From the NCBI GenBank assembly GCA_047125605.1, contig CP138932.1, forward strand, positions 186,001-250,000: DNA of 64,000 bases. The letters run 5' to 3'. This document shows positions 34,777 to 44,199 of the stretch, piece after piece (the first letter of the stretch is position 1; each line of letters opens with the position of its first letter). Origin of the DNA: JAKVBK01 sp022447275. GTDB lineage: Bacteria > Pseudomonadota > Alphaproteobacteria > Rhodobacterales > Rhodobacteraceae. The notes beneath the pieces are model-generated. The model was not told the DNA's origin, did not search any database, and saw nothing but the letters and a program-made list of their open reading frames with translations. Made by a program: the position numbers and the translations under genes.

Positions 34777-35898
34777 ATGAACACGGCACAAAGTGGGCCA
34801 TTGATGGTGATTGCAGCAGGCGGTACGGGCGGGCACATGTTCCCCGCTCAGGCGCTTGCGGAAGCCATGCTGCGCAAGGGCTGGCGTGTGCGTCTGTCCA
34901 CCGATGCGCGCGGTGCCCGCTACACCGGCGGCTTTCCCCATTCGGTCGATGTGGAGCAGGTTTCCTCTGCCACCTTTGCCCATGGGGGCATTTTCGCCAA
35001 GGCCTTGGTTCCCTTCAAGATCCTTGCGGGCGTGCTGGGCGCAGCCCGGCGCATGCGCCGCGACCGTCCGGCCATTGTGGTGGGGTTTGGCGGCTATCCC
35101 GCAATTCCTTCCGTGGGGGCGGCATGGCTGCTGAAACTGCCCCGTATGATCCATGAACAAAACGCCGTGCTCGGGCGGGTGAACACCGTGTTTGCGCCCC
35201 GTGTCGATGCGGTTGCCTGCGGGACATGGCCTGCGCAACTGCCGCACGGCATTGAAGGCCTGCACACAGGCAATCCGGTGCGCGGTGCGATTCTTGCACG
35301 CGCCGGATCGCCCTACATGGCGCCCGATGCGGGCCCCGTTGATATCCTGTCGATCGGGGGCAGCCAGGGTGCGCGCATTCTCTCGGATACGGTGCCGGCC
35401 GCGCTCGCATCCTTGCCTGAGGCGCTGCGCAGCCGGGTGCGCATAGCCCATCAGGCGCGGCCCGAAGATGTTGCGCGGGTGCAAGAAGCCTACGACGCGG
35501 CAGGCATTCGCTGCGAAGTGGCCCCGTTCTTTCAGGATGTGCCCCGCAGGTTGGCAGAGGCCCAACTGGTGATCTCGCGCGCAGGGGCCTCGTCGGTCGC
35601 GGATATCGGCGTGATTGGCCGGCCCTCCATACTCATCCCATTTGCAGCAGCTACCGATGACCACCAGACCCACAACGCCCGAGGGCTGGTCGAAGCGGGC
35701 GCTGCGGTTCTGATCCCCGAAAGCCGGTTGAGCGCAGACAGCCTTGCCGAGCAGATAAACGCGATCCTGACACAGCCCAATGCCGCCGCCCAAATGGCGC
35801 AGCAAGCACTGGCGCAGGCCACCCCCGATGCAACCGAGCGCTTGGTTGCACTGGTTGAGCGCTTGACAGGCACGCCCCCGACAGCGAACGAGAACTGA
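34777..35898 (+). CDS. murG: Undecaprenyl-PP-MurNAc-pentapeptide GlcNAc transferase
   Basis: A 373-residue peripheral membrane GT-B glycosyltransferase that makes lipid II. The N-terminal Gly-rich loop VIAAGGTGGHMFPAQALA, VVGFGGYPAIPSV and MIHEQNAVLGRVN in domain 1, and DILSIGGSQGARILS plus the donor-binding RAGASSVADIGVIGRPSILIP in domain 2, are all standard. Length normal. 63 bases after ftsW. Confidence 0.97.
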   Translation: MNTAQSGPLMVIAAGGTGGHMFPAQALAEAMLRKGWRVRLSTDARGARYTGGFPHSVDVEQVSSATFAHGGIFAKALVPFKILAGVLGAARRMRRDRPAIVVGFGGYPAIPSVGAAWLLKLPRMIHEQNAVLGRVNTVFAPRVDAVACGTWPAQLPHGIEGLHTGNPVRGAILARAGSPYMAPDAGPVDILSIGGSQGARILSDTVPAALASLPEALRSRVRIAHQARPEDVARVQEAYDAAGIRCEVAPFFQDVPRRLAEAQLVISRAGASSVADIGVIGRPSILIPFAAATDDHQTHNARGLVEAGAAVLIPESRLSADSLAEQINAILTQPNAAAQMAQQALAQATPDATERLVALVERLTGTPPTANEN

Positions 35899-35909
35899 GA
35901 AGAGCAAGC

Positions 35910-37331
35910 ATGGACGGATCACGCGTTATGGAAGGTGTCACGAAACTGCCCGCCCAACTGGGCCCGATCCATTTTGTCGGGATTGGTGGCATCGGGATGT
36001 CCGGCATTGCCGAAGTGCTGCTGGAGTTTGGTTATCAGGTTCAGGGTTCTGATCTGAAGGCCTCGCGCATTACCGACCGGCTGCGCGACCGGGGCGCTGA
36101 GATTTTCATCGGGCAGCACGCGGACAACCTGCTGAAAGCGGCGGTCGTGGTCATTTCATCCGCCATCAAGCCGGGTAACCCGGAACTCGACGCCGCGCGC
36201 CGCATGGGCCTGCCGGTGGTGCGCCGGGCAGAAATGCTGGCCGAGTTGATGCGGCTGAAATCGAACATTGCTGTGGCGGGCACCCATGGCAAGACCACCA
36301 CGACAACCCTGGTGGCCACCTTGCTGGATGCGGGCGGAATTGACCCGACTGTCGTGAACGGCGGCATCATTCATGCCTATGGCTCCAATGCCCGCATGGG
36401 CCAAGGGGAATGGATGGTGGTGGAGGCCGATGAATCCGACGGCACGTTCAACCGCCTTCCGGCGACGATAGCGATCGTAACGAATATTGACCCCGAGCAT
36501 ATGGAGCACTGGGGCACGATCGAGAATCTGCGCCAGGGCTTTTATGATTTCGTCTCCAACATTCCGTTTTACGGGCTGGCGGTCTGCTGCACCGATCATC
36601 CGGAGGTTCAGGCGCTTGTCGGGCGGATCTCCGATCGCCGGGTGCGGACTTTCGGGTTCAACGCGCAGGCGGATGTGCGGGCCATGAATTTGCGCTACCG
36701 CAAGGGGGAGGCCCATTTCGACATCGGTCTGCAGAGCGAGAACAGGATCATCGAAGGCTGCGTGCTGCCGATGCCGGGCGACCACAACGTGTCCAACGCG
36801 TTGGCGGCCGTGGCTGTGGCGCGCCATCTGGGCATGCGCGCCGATCAGATCCGCAACGCGCTGGCCGCCTTCAAGGGGGTCAATCGGCGCTTTACCAAGG
36901 TGGGCGAAGTCAATGGCGTAACAATCATTGATGACTACGGCCATCACCCGGTCGAGATCGCCGCTGTCCTGCGCGCGGCGCGCCAGTCCGTCGAAGACGA
37001 TGGGCGAGTAATCGCTGTGCATCAGCCGCACCGCTATTCCCGGCTGTCCTCGCTTTTCGAGGATTTCTGCGCCTGCTTTAACGGGGCTGATGTGGTGGCA
37101 ATTGCCGAGGTGTTTGCAGCGGGCGAAGCGCCCATTGAAGGTGCCTCGCGGGACGATCTGGTGGACGGGCTGATCGCCCATGGTCACCGCCATGCCAGCG
37201 CCATTGCGGATGAGGATGCCTTGGTGCGCCTCGTGCAGAAAGAGGCCAAGCCCGGCGATATTGTTGTGTGTCTCGGTGCAGGTACGATCAGCGCCTGGGC
37301 CAATGCGTTGCCGGCACGCCTGGCGGAATAA
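35910..37331 (+). CDS. murC: UDP-N-acetylmuramate--L-alanine ligase
   Basis: A 473-residue Mur ligase attaching L-Ala to UDP-MurNAc. IHFVGIGGIGMSGIAEVL opens the UDP-binding domain; the P-loop is AGTHGKTTTTTL (about 126-137). VEADESDGTFNRLPATIAIVTNIDPEHMEHWG and DDYGHHPVEI are diagnostic of MurC. A second Met (residue 7) is possible as start. It follows murG by 11 bases. Confidence 0.97.
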   Translation: MDGSRVMEGVTKLPAQLGPIHFVGIGGIGMSGIAEVLLEFGYQVQGSDLKASRITDRLRDRGAEIFIGQHADNLLKAAVVVISSAIKPGNPELDAARRMGLPVVRRAEMLAELMRLKSNIAVAGTHGKTTTTTLVATLLDAGGIDPTVVNGGIIHAYGSNARMGQGEWMVVEADESDGTFNRLPATIAIVTNIDPEHMEHWGTIENLRQGFYDFVSNIPFYGLAVCCTDHPEVQALVGRISDRRVRTFGFNAQADVRAMNLRYRKGEAHFDIGLQSENRIIEGCVLPMPGDHNVSNALAAVAVARHLGMRADQIRNALAAFKGVNRRFTKVGEVNGVTIIDDYGHHPVEIAAVLRAARQSVEDDGRVIAVHQPHRYSRLSSLFEDFCACFNGADVVAIAEVFAAGEAPIEGASRDDLVDGLIAHGHRHASAIADEDALVRLVQKEAKPGDIVVCLGAGTISAWANALPARLAE

Positions 37332-37414
37332 TGGCTGCACGCGCGGGGCTGCGCTAAGCTACTATGGCCCCGCATGTCAGGCGCTGAACCGCCGCCCAGA
37401 TAGGGGGAAGAGAT

Positions 37415-37654
37415 ATGGTTTTCGTATGTCTGTGGGTGATCTGCGCTTCGGCCCTGTCTGCCTTCCCATCCAAGAAACACCACTGGCCACTGGCCTACGG
37501 GCTGATTGCCGTCGGTATTCCGATCCTGATCTATGTCTGGCTGAGCGAAGGTACGATGGCGGCTGTGTTCGCGCTTTGTGTGGGGGCTCTGGTATTGCGC
37601 TGGCCGGTGATTTACCTGTGGCGCTGGACCAAAAGGCAGGTGCAAGGTGAGTGA
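37415..37654 (+). CDS. DUF2484 small membrane protein
   Basis: A 79-residue protein with two or three hydrophobic segments (FVCLWVICASALSAF, YGLIAVGIPILIYVWL, MAAVFALCVGALVL). It matches DUF2484, a family typically located between murC and murB in Rhodobacterales. GGGGGAAGAG precedes the ATG. Its last 8 bases overlap murB, so it is co-translated. Function unknown; location suggests a role in envelope assembly. Confidence 0.85.
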   Translation: MVFVCLWVICASALSAFPSKKHHWPLAYGLIAVGIPILIYVWLSEGTMAAVFALCVGALVLRWPVIYLWRWTKRQVQGE

Positions 37655-38573
37655 TTTCCAGATGCCGCCCGTGCGGGGCAAATTGAGCGAAGGCAAAGCG
37701 CTTTCGAGCCTCACATGGCTGCGTGTGGGCGGGCCTGCGGATTGGTTCTTTCAACCGGCAGACGCCGAGGATTTGGCCGCGTTTCTGGCGGCGCTTCCGG
37801 CGGAGGTCCCGGTTTTTCCCATGGGGGTTGGCTCAAACCTGATCGTGCGCGACGGTGGGCTGCGGGCCGTGGTGATCCGATTGGGCAGGGGGTTCAATAC
37901 GGTTGAGATTTCTGGCGACAGGGTGCGGGCAGGCGCGGCGGCGCTGGATGCGCAGGTGGCCCGCAAGGCTGCCGATGCCGGGCTTGACCTGACATTTCTG
38001 CGCACCATCCCGGGCTCTATCGGCGGGGCCGTGCGCATGAACGCGGGCTGCTATGGCAGTTACATGGCGGATGTGTTGGAGGCGGTCGAGGTTGTCACGC
38101 GGACCGGTGAGATGCGCCGCCTGACGGTTGCGGAACTAGCCCTGTCGTATCGATCCTCGAATTTGCCGGAGGGATGGGTGGTAACGGCGGCCCATCTGCG
38201 CGCCCCGCGCGGTGTGCCAGAGCAATTGCACGCTCGGATGGAGGCGCAATTGGCCCAGCGGGATGCAACACAACCCACCCGGGATCGCTCTGCCGGATCG
38301 ACCTTTCGAAACCCCGCCGGATTTTCCTCGACCGGGCGCGAAGATGATGTGCACGATCTCAAGGCGTGGAAGGTAATCGACAATGCCGGCATGCGCGGGG
38401 CCCGCGTCGGCGGGGCTCAAATGAGCGAGAAGCATTCCAATTTCATGATCAATGCGGATGGGGCCACTGCGGCCGACCTCGAAGCTTTGGGCGAATTGGT
38501 CCGGAAAAAAGTTGCCGAGAGTCAGGGAATAACACTAGAGTGGGAAATCATGCGGGTCGGTGTTCCGTCCTGA
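37647..38573 (+). CDS. murB: UDP-N-acetylenolpyruvoylglucosamine reductase
   Basis: A 308-residue FAD enzyme reducing UDP-GlcNAc-enolpyruvate to UDP-MurNAc with NADPH. Starts at GTG inside the end of the DUF2484 gene. FAD-binding signature FPMGVGSNLIVRDGGLRAVV, then LRTIPGSIGGAVRMNAGCYGSYM, AGSTFRNP (catalytic Ser) and the type I C-terminus HSNFMINADGATAADLE are present. Confidence 0.96.
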   Translation: MSDFQMPPVRGKLSEGKALSSLTWLRVGGPADWFFQPADAEDLAAFLAALPAEVPVFPMGVGSNLIVRDGGLRAVVIRLGRGFNTVEISGDRVRAGAAALDAQVARKAADAGLDLTFLRTIPGSIGGAVRMNAGCYGSYMADVLEAVEVVTRTGEMRRLTVAELALSYRSSNLPEGWVVTAAHLRAPRGVPEQLHARMEAQLAQRDATQPTRDRSAGSTFRNPAGFSSTGREDDVHDLKAWKVIDNAGMRGARVGGAQMSEKHSNFMINADGATAADLEALGELVRKKVAESQGITLEWEIMRVGVPS

Positions 38574-38758
38574 GGGGCGGCGCGCCACATAAGGGGGCCA
38601 AACCCGGCGCGCAGGCAGTATAAAACGGGCTTTAAAACCGGGCGGTGCGATCCGGTCGCGGCACACGCAGAGCCTGACAGGCGACAGGTCACGGGGAAAA
38701 CTCCGGACAGGTCACAACAAGAACCGGGCGGCCAACGCCCGTGAAAGGCAGTACGGGC

Positions 38759-39673
38759 ATGTCGAGCAGGACATCCCTAAGGGTTGCCGTCCTGATGGGC
38801 GGGCGCTCCGCAGAGCGTGATGTATCGCTGTCCTCTGGTCGGGGCTGCGCTGATGCGCTGATGTCTGAAGGGTTTGACGTGGTCGAGATCGACGCAGGCC
38901 CGGACCTGGTGTCCCAGTTGCAGACCGCGGCGCCGGACGTGGTTTTCAATGCACTGCATGGCCGCTGGGGCGAAGATGGCTGTGTGCAAGGCTTGCTGGA
39001 ATGGCTGGGTCTGCCCTACACCCATTCGGGCGTTCTGGCCTCGGCCCTAGCCATGGACAAGGAGCGCACCAAGGCCGTCTATCGCAGTGCAGGCCTGCCC
39101 GTGGTGCTGAGCAAGGTGGCTGCCCGCAGCGAAATCACGGCCCGCCATGTTCTGCCCCCGCCCTATGTCGTCAAACCGGTCAATGAGGGCTCCTCCGTGG
39201 GCGTGTACCTCGTGCATGAAGCCAGCAATGGCCCTCCGCGCATCGCCGATGACATGCCTGATCACCTGATGGTCGAAGCGTTTGTGCCCGGGCGCGAATT
39301 GACGGCCACCGTGATGGGCACCCAAGCGCTGGGCGTGACCGATATTCTGACGGACGGCTGGTATGACTACGATGCCAAGTACCAGACGGGCGGATCACGC
39401 CACGTCTGTCCCGCCCAAATCCCGCCCGAGATTTATGCGGCCTGCGAAGACTACGCTCTGCGCGCGCATACGGTTCTGGGCTGTCGGGGCGTGACGCGTA
39501 CGGATTTCCGCTGGGACGAAAGTAAGGGGCTGGATGGCCTCGTCTTGCTTGAAACGAACACCCAGCCAGGCATGACGCCAACCTCACTTTCGCCAGAGCA
39601 GGCCGCCCTGGCGGGCTATTCGTTCGGGGCCCTGTGTCGCTGGATGGTGGAGGACGCATCATGTGGCCGCTAA
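38759..39673 (+). CDS. ddl: D-alanine--D-alanine ligase
   Basis: A 304-residue ATP-grasp ligase making D-Ala-D-Ala. I start at MSSRTSLRVAVLMGGRSAERDVSLSSG; a GTG six codons upstream is in frame but less likely. Other motifs: LHGRWGEDGCVQGLLEWLGLPYTHSGVLASALAMDK, PPYVVKPVNEGSSVGVYLV and the metal-binding LLETNTQPGMTPTSLSPEQA. It overlaps ftsQ by 13 bases. Confidence 0.96.
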   Translation: MSSRTSLRVAVLMGGRSAERDVSLSSGRGCADALMSEGFDVVEIDAGPDLVSQLQTAAPDVVFNALHGRWGEDGCVQGLLEWLGLPYTHSGVLASALAMDKERTKAVYRSAGLPVVLSKVAARSEITARHVLPPPYVVKPVNEGSSVGVYLVHEASNGPPRIADDMPDHLMVEAFVPGRELTATVMGTQALGVTDILTDGWYDYDAKYQTGGSRHVCPAQIPPEIYAACEDYALRAHTVLGCRGVTRTDFRWDESKGLDGLVLLETNTQPGMTPTSLSPEQAALAGYSFGALCRWMVEDASCGR

Positions 39674-40563
39674 CCCGACGCAGTGCCGCTGGGCGATCAG
39701 ACCCCAGCCCTTCCAGAACCGCCTACAAGATCAACCGGCTTTTGTTGTCGCCTCTGTTCAGGGGCACGGTAAAGCTGGGTTTGCCCCTTGCGGCCATGGC
39801 CGCGTTGGGCGGTTGGATCTGGGTAGATGAGGCCCGCCGCACGCTGCTCACCGACATCTATCATGAGGCCCGCCGCTCGATCGAGCAGAGGCCGGAATTC
39901 TCTGTCCGAATGTTGGCGGTTGATGGCGCCTCCCAGGCTTTGGCGCAGGAGGTGCGCCAGACCCTGATGCTGGACCTGCCGATTTCATCCTTCGATCTTG
40001 AGCTCGACAAGATGCGTGCCGATATCGAGACGCTCAATCCCGTTGCCACAGCGCAGTTGCAGGTGCGACAGGGCGGTGTTTTGCAGATCCAGATCGAAGA
40101 GCGCAGCCCGGTGGCACTTTGGCGAACACCTGCAGGCGAGCTTTGGACGATTGATGTGACGGGCCACCCGATCCGGCTAGTGCTCCGGCGCGCCGACTTC
40201 CCGGGCATGCCGCTGCTGTCCGGCGAGGGGGCCGACAGCGCAATTCAGGAAGGCTTGGCCGTCTTGAACGCTGCTGCCCCGCTGGGGGATCGCGTCCGCG
40301 GCTTGAAGCGGCGCGGTGAGCGGCGCTGGGATGTTGTGCTGGATCGCAGCCAGGTCATTCAGTTGCCCGATGCCGCCGAGGGCCGGGATCCGGTGACCGC
40401 GCTGCAGCGTCTGATCGCGCGCGACAAGGCGCAGGATCTGTTTGCCCGCGACATCACGATTTTCGATATGCGCCTGCCTGAACGGCCCACGTTACGGCTT
40501 TCGCAGGCAGCCACCCAAGAAATGCTGCGCATTCGCAGCCTTGAATCAGGAGGAACGCCCTGA
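39661..40563 (+). CDS. ftsQ: Cell-division protein FtsQ
   Basis: A 300-residue bitopic protein of the FtsQBL divisome subcomplex. Start is ATG 39661 (GGAGG ten bases upstream, inside ddl). An N-terminal basic cytoplasmic tail, one transmembrane helix (GTVKLGLPLAAMAALGGWIW, about 47-66), a POTRA domain (FSVRMLAVDGASQALAQEV...) and the beta-rich C-terminal domain (IEERSPVALWRTPAGELWTID) follow. TGA overlaps the ftsA ATG. Confidence 0.93.
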   Translation: MWPLTRRSAAGRSDPSPSRTAYKINRLLLSPLFRGTVKLGLPLAAMAALGGWIWVDEARRTLLTDIYHEARRSIEQRPEFSVRMLAVDGASQALAQEVRQTLMLDLPISSFDLELDKMRADIETLNPVATAQLQVRQGGVLQIQIEERSPVALWRTPAGELWTIDVTGHPIRLVLRRADFPGMPLLSGEGADSAIQEGLAVLNAAAPLGDRVRGLKRRGERRWDVVLDRSQVIQLPDAAEGRDPVTALQRLIARDKAQDLFARDITIFDMRLPERPTLRLSQAATQEMLRIRSLESGGTP

Positions 40564-41897
40564 TGTTCAATCTGTATCAATCTCAGCGGGCACAAAGGCG
40601 GATGCGCAATGCCGCGATGGATCGTGGCGTGATTGCGATCCTCGATGTGGGCAGCACCAAGATTGCCTGCCTTGTACTGCGCTTTGACGGCGTAGATCCC
40701 AGCGGCGGGCGGGACGGGGTTGGCGCCTTGGCTGGCCAGAGCCGCTTTCGTGTGATCGGTGCGGCCACAACCCGGTCGCGCGGCGTGGCCTTCGGCGAAA
40801 TCGAAGCGATGGCAGAGACCGAGCGCGCGATCCGTACGGTCGTGTCCGGGGCGCAGAAAATGGCGCAGGTCCGTGTGGATCACGTGATTGCCTGCCTGTC
40901 GGGCGGGCGTCCGCGCTCTTACGGGTTGGATAGTCAGATCAACCTGACTGAGACGCCGATTTCCGAGCAGGATGTGGCGCGGGCTCTTGCCGCCTGCGAC
41001 GCGCCCGATCTGGGCGAGGGGCGCGAGGTGCTGCATGCCCAACCTGTGAATTTTGCAATCGATCACCGCTCTGGTCTCAGCGATCCGCGCGGACAAACCG
41101 GCAACCGGCTTGCCACGGACATGCACCTGCTGTCGGTCGATGGGGGCGTTGTGGCCAATCTCATCCACTGCATTAAGCGCTGTGATCTTGAACTGGCCGG
41201 GCTTGCGTCATCGGCCTATGCGGCGGGGATCGCCGCTTTGGTGGAAGATGAGCAGGAATTGGGGGCGGCCTGTATCGACATGGGGGGCGGTGCCACCGGC
41301 GTGTCGATCTTCCTGCGCAAACATATGATTTATTCCGACAGTGTCCGGATTGGCGGCGATCACGTGACATCTGACATCTCAAAGGGGCTACAGATTGCCC
41401 CGCATCAGGCAGAACGTATCAAGACCTTTCATGGCGGTGTCGTGGCCACAGGCCTTGATGACCGCGAGATGATTGAGATCGGCGGCGAAACCGGCGATTG
41501 GGAACATGACCGCAGGCAGGTCAGCCGTGCTGAAGTCATTGGGGTCATGCGGCCACGTCTGGAAGAGATCTTCGAGGAGGTCAGGGCCAAGCTGGATGCG
41601 GCAGGTTTTGAACATCTGCCCAGCCAGCAAATCGTTCTGACTGGTGGAGGCTCGCAGGTGCCGGGCCTGGAAGGCCTCGCAAGCCGTATCCTTGGTCAGC
41701 AGATCCGTCTGGGCCGGCCTTTGCGGGTACAGGGGCTGCCACAAGCCGCAACCGGCCCTGCCTTTGCGGCGGCTGTCGGCTTGTGCTTGTTTGCCGCTTA
41801 TCCCCAAGACGAGTGGTGGGATTTCGAATTGCCGGCGCCTGGCGCTGCAGGCCGCTCTCTGCGGCGGGCTGTCCGTTGGTTTCGGGACAACTGGTAG
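40563..41897 (+). CDS. ftsA: Cell-division protein FtsA
   Basis: A 444-residue actin-like ATPase tethering FtsZ to the membrane. The phosphate-1 motif is VIAILDVGSTKIACLVL; phosphate-2 is AACIDMGGGATGVSIF; the adenosine motif is VLTGGGSQVPGLEGLA. The C-terminal GRSLRRAVRWFRDNW is the amphipathic membrane-targeting helix. Its ATG shares one base with the ftsQ stop. Confidence 0.97.
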   Translation: MFNLYQSQRAQRRMRNAAMDRGVIAILDVGSTKIACLVLRFDGVDPSGGRDGVGALAGQSRFRVIGAATTRSRGVAFGEIEAMAETERAIRTVVSGAQKMAQVRVDHVIACLSGGRPRSYGLDSQINLTETPISEQDVARALAACDAPDLGEGREVLHAQPVNFAIDHRSGLSDPRGQTGNRLATDMHLLSVDGGVVANLIHCIKRCDLELAGLASSAYAAGIAALVEDEQELGAACIDMGGGATGVSIFLRKHMIYSDSVRIGGDHVTSDISKGLQIAPHQAERIKTFHGGVVATGLDDREMIEIGGETGDWEHDRRQVSRAEVIGVMRPRLEEIFEEVRAKLDAAGFEHLPSQQIVLTGGGSQVPGLEGLASRILGQQIRLGRPLRVQGLPQAATGPAFAAAVGLCLFAAYPQDEWWDFELPAPGAAGRSLRRAVRWFRDNW

Positions 41898-42287
41898 CGG
41901 TTTGTTCCCGAATACAGGCCAGATTTTGCTGGTTTGGGGCAGGAACACTTGCTACGACTTATCGAAAGGGCCGCAGAGCCCCTTGGGCAGGCAGAGCAGT
42001 CTTCCCGCCATATGAGACACGTAATTCGGCATTTTCTACCGTTTTCGGTGGGCTGCTTCGGTGCGTCCGCGTGAAATACCCCTAGATACCGGGGCAATCC
42101 ACATTAGGTAGCCCACTTTGCGCTAAATTTCGCTATATTTTGCGCCAAAAACGTGTTTTTCCCGTGACGTAACCCGCAGGCTCTCGTACAGTAGTGATTA
42201 TCAATGAGCGCAGGCCGGTGGGCGATGGGGCAGTAGGCACGCCTCGCAATTAGCCCGAACAGAGCATGACAGACAGGCGGATATGAC
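41898..42287 (+). promoter_or_regulatory. Long ftsA-ftsZ intergenic region
   Basis: 390 bases without a gene, unusual within a tightly packed cluster, so ftsZ most likely has its own promoter(s) here. An AT-rich patch at 42119-42144 carries TTTGCGC twice (42118-42124 and 42139-42145) around TATATT (42134-42139). I see no full sigma-70 pair, no CtrA TTAA-N7-TTAA site and no GANTC methylation site. Confidence 0.45.
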
Positions 42288-43922
42288 ATGACACTCAATC
42301 TTCAGATGCCCGATCAGGAAGAGCTGAAGCCCCGTATTACCGTTTTTGGCGTTGGTGGCGCTGGCGGCAACGCAGTCAACAACATGATCGACAAACAGCT
42401 CGACGGGGTTGAATTTGTCGTGGCCAACACCGATGCGCAGGCATTGCAGCAGAACCGGGCGCAGGCGCGCGTCCAGATGGGCACGAAGGCCACCGAAGGG
42501 CTGGGTGCTGGGGCGCGCCCCGCTGTCGGGGCCCTCGCTGCTGAAGAGGCGATCGAAGAAATCGTCGACCATCTCGTCGGCGCACACATGTGCTTCATCA
42601 CAGCCGGCATGGGCGGCGGCACAGGCACCGGCGCAGCGCCGATCATTGCTCAGGCCGCGCGCGAGTTGGGCGTGCTCACCGTCGGCGTCGTGACCAAGCC
42701 GTTCCAGTTCGAGGGCGCCAAGCGTATGCGGCAGGCCGAAGAGGGCGTTGAAGCTCTGCAGAAGGTCGTCGATACGCTGATCATCATTCCAAATCAGAAC
42801 CTGTTCCGCCTCGCCAATGAGAAGACGACATTCACCGAGGCCTTTGCCCTTGCCGATGACGTGCTTTACCAGGGCGTGAAAGGGGTGACGGACCTGATGG
42901 TCCGCCCGGGCCTGATCAACCTCGATTTCGCGGACGTGCGCGCCGTGATGGACGAGATGGGCAAGGCGATGATGGGCACCGGCGAAGCGGAAGGCGAAGA
43001 TCGCGCCATAACAGCTGCCGAGAAGGCGATCGCAAACCCGCTGCTCGACGAAATCAGCCTCAAAGGCGCCAAGGGTGTTCTGATCAACATCACCGGTAGC
43101 CACGATCTAACCTTGTTCGAACTGGATGAGGCGGCCAACCGCATCCGCGAAGAGGTCGATCCCGAGGCCAACATCATCGTTGGCTCCACACTTGATACGA
43201 CCATGGAAGGCATGATGCGCGTGTCTGTGGTGGCAACGGGTATCGATGCCTCTGAGGCGTCACGCGATATTCCCGTGCCCCGCCGAAGCCTTGCAAAGCC
43301 GCTGGCCCCGACCCGTACGGAAGAGGCCGTTGCAGATGCCCCGGCACCCGTCGCGGCACCTGCCGCAGTTGCCGCTGCCGTCCCGGCTGCGCAACCGGCT
43401 ATGATGGAAGAAGCTTCCGCCCAACCGGCGGAGCCGAGCCTGTTTACCGGCATGGAAGGTGCTGAGAGCCAGGCCGAGGTTGCTCAGGATGATCTGCCGC
43501 CCCCGGCCTACACCCCTCCCGCTGAGCCGGAAATGCTGATTGCAGCTGAGCAGCCGCAGGAAGAATTCGTGGCCGAGCAACAGCCCGTTGCCGGCTCACC
43601 CACACCTGAAGCACTTGCGCGCCTGAAGGCAGCCATCGGGAAATCAGCACCAAGCGTCAGCCCAAAGCCTGAAGCGGCTGAGCCCGCGGCAGTCGCGCCG
43701 CAACCAGCTCCTGAGCTCGCGCCTGCAACCGGGCGTCTGAGCATCGGGTCGCTGATCGGGCGCATGGCCGGTCAGAGCGAGCCCGCCCCTGCGCCAACCC
43801 CACGGGCGCAGCCCAGCTTGGGCGCGCGCCCGCGGCTTGAAAACTACGAAGAATCGGCTGAGCTTGACCCGGAACAGGAACGCATTGAAATCCCTGCATT
43901 CCTGCGCAGACAAGCGAACTGA
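42288..43922 (+). CDS. ftsZ: Cell-division GTPase FtsZ
   Basis: A 544-residue tubulin homologue forming the Z-ring. GTP-binding: FGVGGAGGNAVNNM, VVANTDAQAL, and the tubulin signature GMGGGTGTGAAPIIA. The T7 loop is GLINLDFADVR. After the globular core (to about 320) comes a long linker of about 200 residues rich in Ala, Pro and Glu, then the C-terminal peptide ERIEIPAFLRRQAN that binds FtsA and other partners. Long linkers are normal in Alphaproteobacteria. Followed by a terminator. Confidence 0.98.
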   Translation: MTLNLQMPDQEELKPRITVFGVGGAGGNAVNNMIDKQLDGVEFVVANTDAQALQQNRAQARVQMGTKATEGLGAGARPAVGALAAEEAIEEIVDHLVGAHMCFITAGMGGGTGTGAAPIIAQAARELGVLTVGVVTKPFQFEGAKRMRQAEEGVEALQKVVDTLIIIPNQNLFRLANEKTTFTEAFALADDVLYQGVKGVTDLMVRPGLINLDFADVRAVMDEMGKAMMGTGEAEGEDRAITAAEKAIANPLLDEISLKGAKGVLINITGSHDLTLFELDEAANRIREEVDPEANIIVGSTLDTTMEGMMRVSVVATGIDASEASRDIPVPRRSLAKPLAPTRTEEAVADAPAPVAAPAAVAAAVPAAQPAMMEEASAQPAEPSLFTGMEGAESQAEVAQDDLPPPAYTPPAEPEMLIAAEQPQEEFVAEQQPVAGSPTPEALARLKAAIGKSAPSVSPKPEAAEPAAVAPQPAPELAPATGRLSIGSLIGRMAGQSEPAPAPTPRAQPSLGARPRLENYEESAELDPEQERIEIPAFLRRQAN

Positions 43923-43978
43923 TCGACCGACATATTACGAAGCGGCTCCTTTTCTAACGTCTGGTAATCACGTAAAAT

Positions 43979-44003
43979 GCGCCCCCTCAAGGGCGCGTTT
44001 TTT
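43979..44003 (+). terminator. Intrinsic terminator after ftsZ
   Basis: GCGCCC / GGGCGC stem with a CCTCAA loop followed by GTTTTTTC, 57 bases after the ftsZ stop. It separates ftsZ from lpxC. Confidence 0.85.
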
Positions 44004-44199
44004 CTTATGGTTTCCTCTATGCGCCGGGATTCCTTAATAGAAATCGCTGCGTCGCAGCATTGGTTCTTTGGAGCCTTTCCTTACGGAAACGTAAAGATGT
44101 TTCAGACGGTCACAATCTTTGAATTGTGGTGCGGGTCCAGCGGCTCTATGGCATTATTGCCAGCCTCTGGGGGGCTGCTGAATACACGTTGGGACTTCT

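Noticed and set aside
34036..35922. 628-codon open frame antisense to ftsW and murG
   Set aside because: Low-complexity Gln/His/Arg composition and exact opposition to two conserved genes; a shadow frame.
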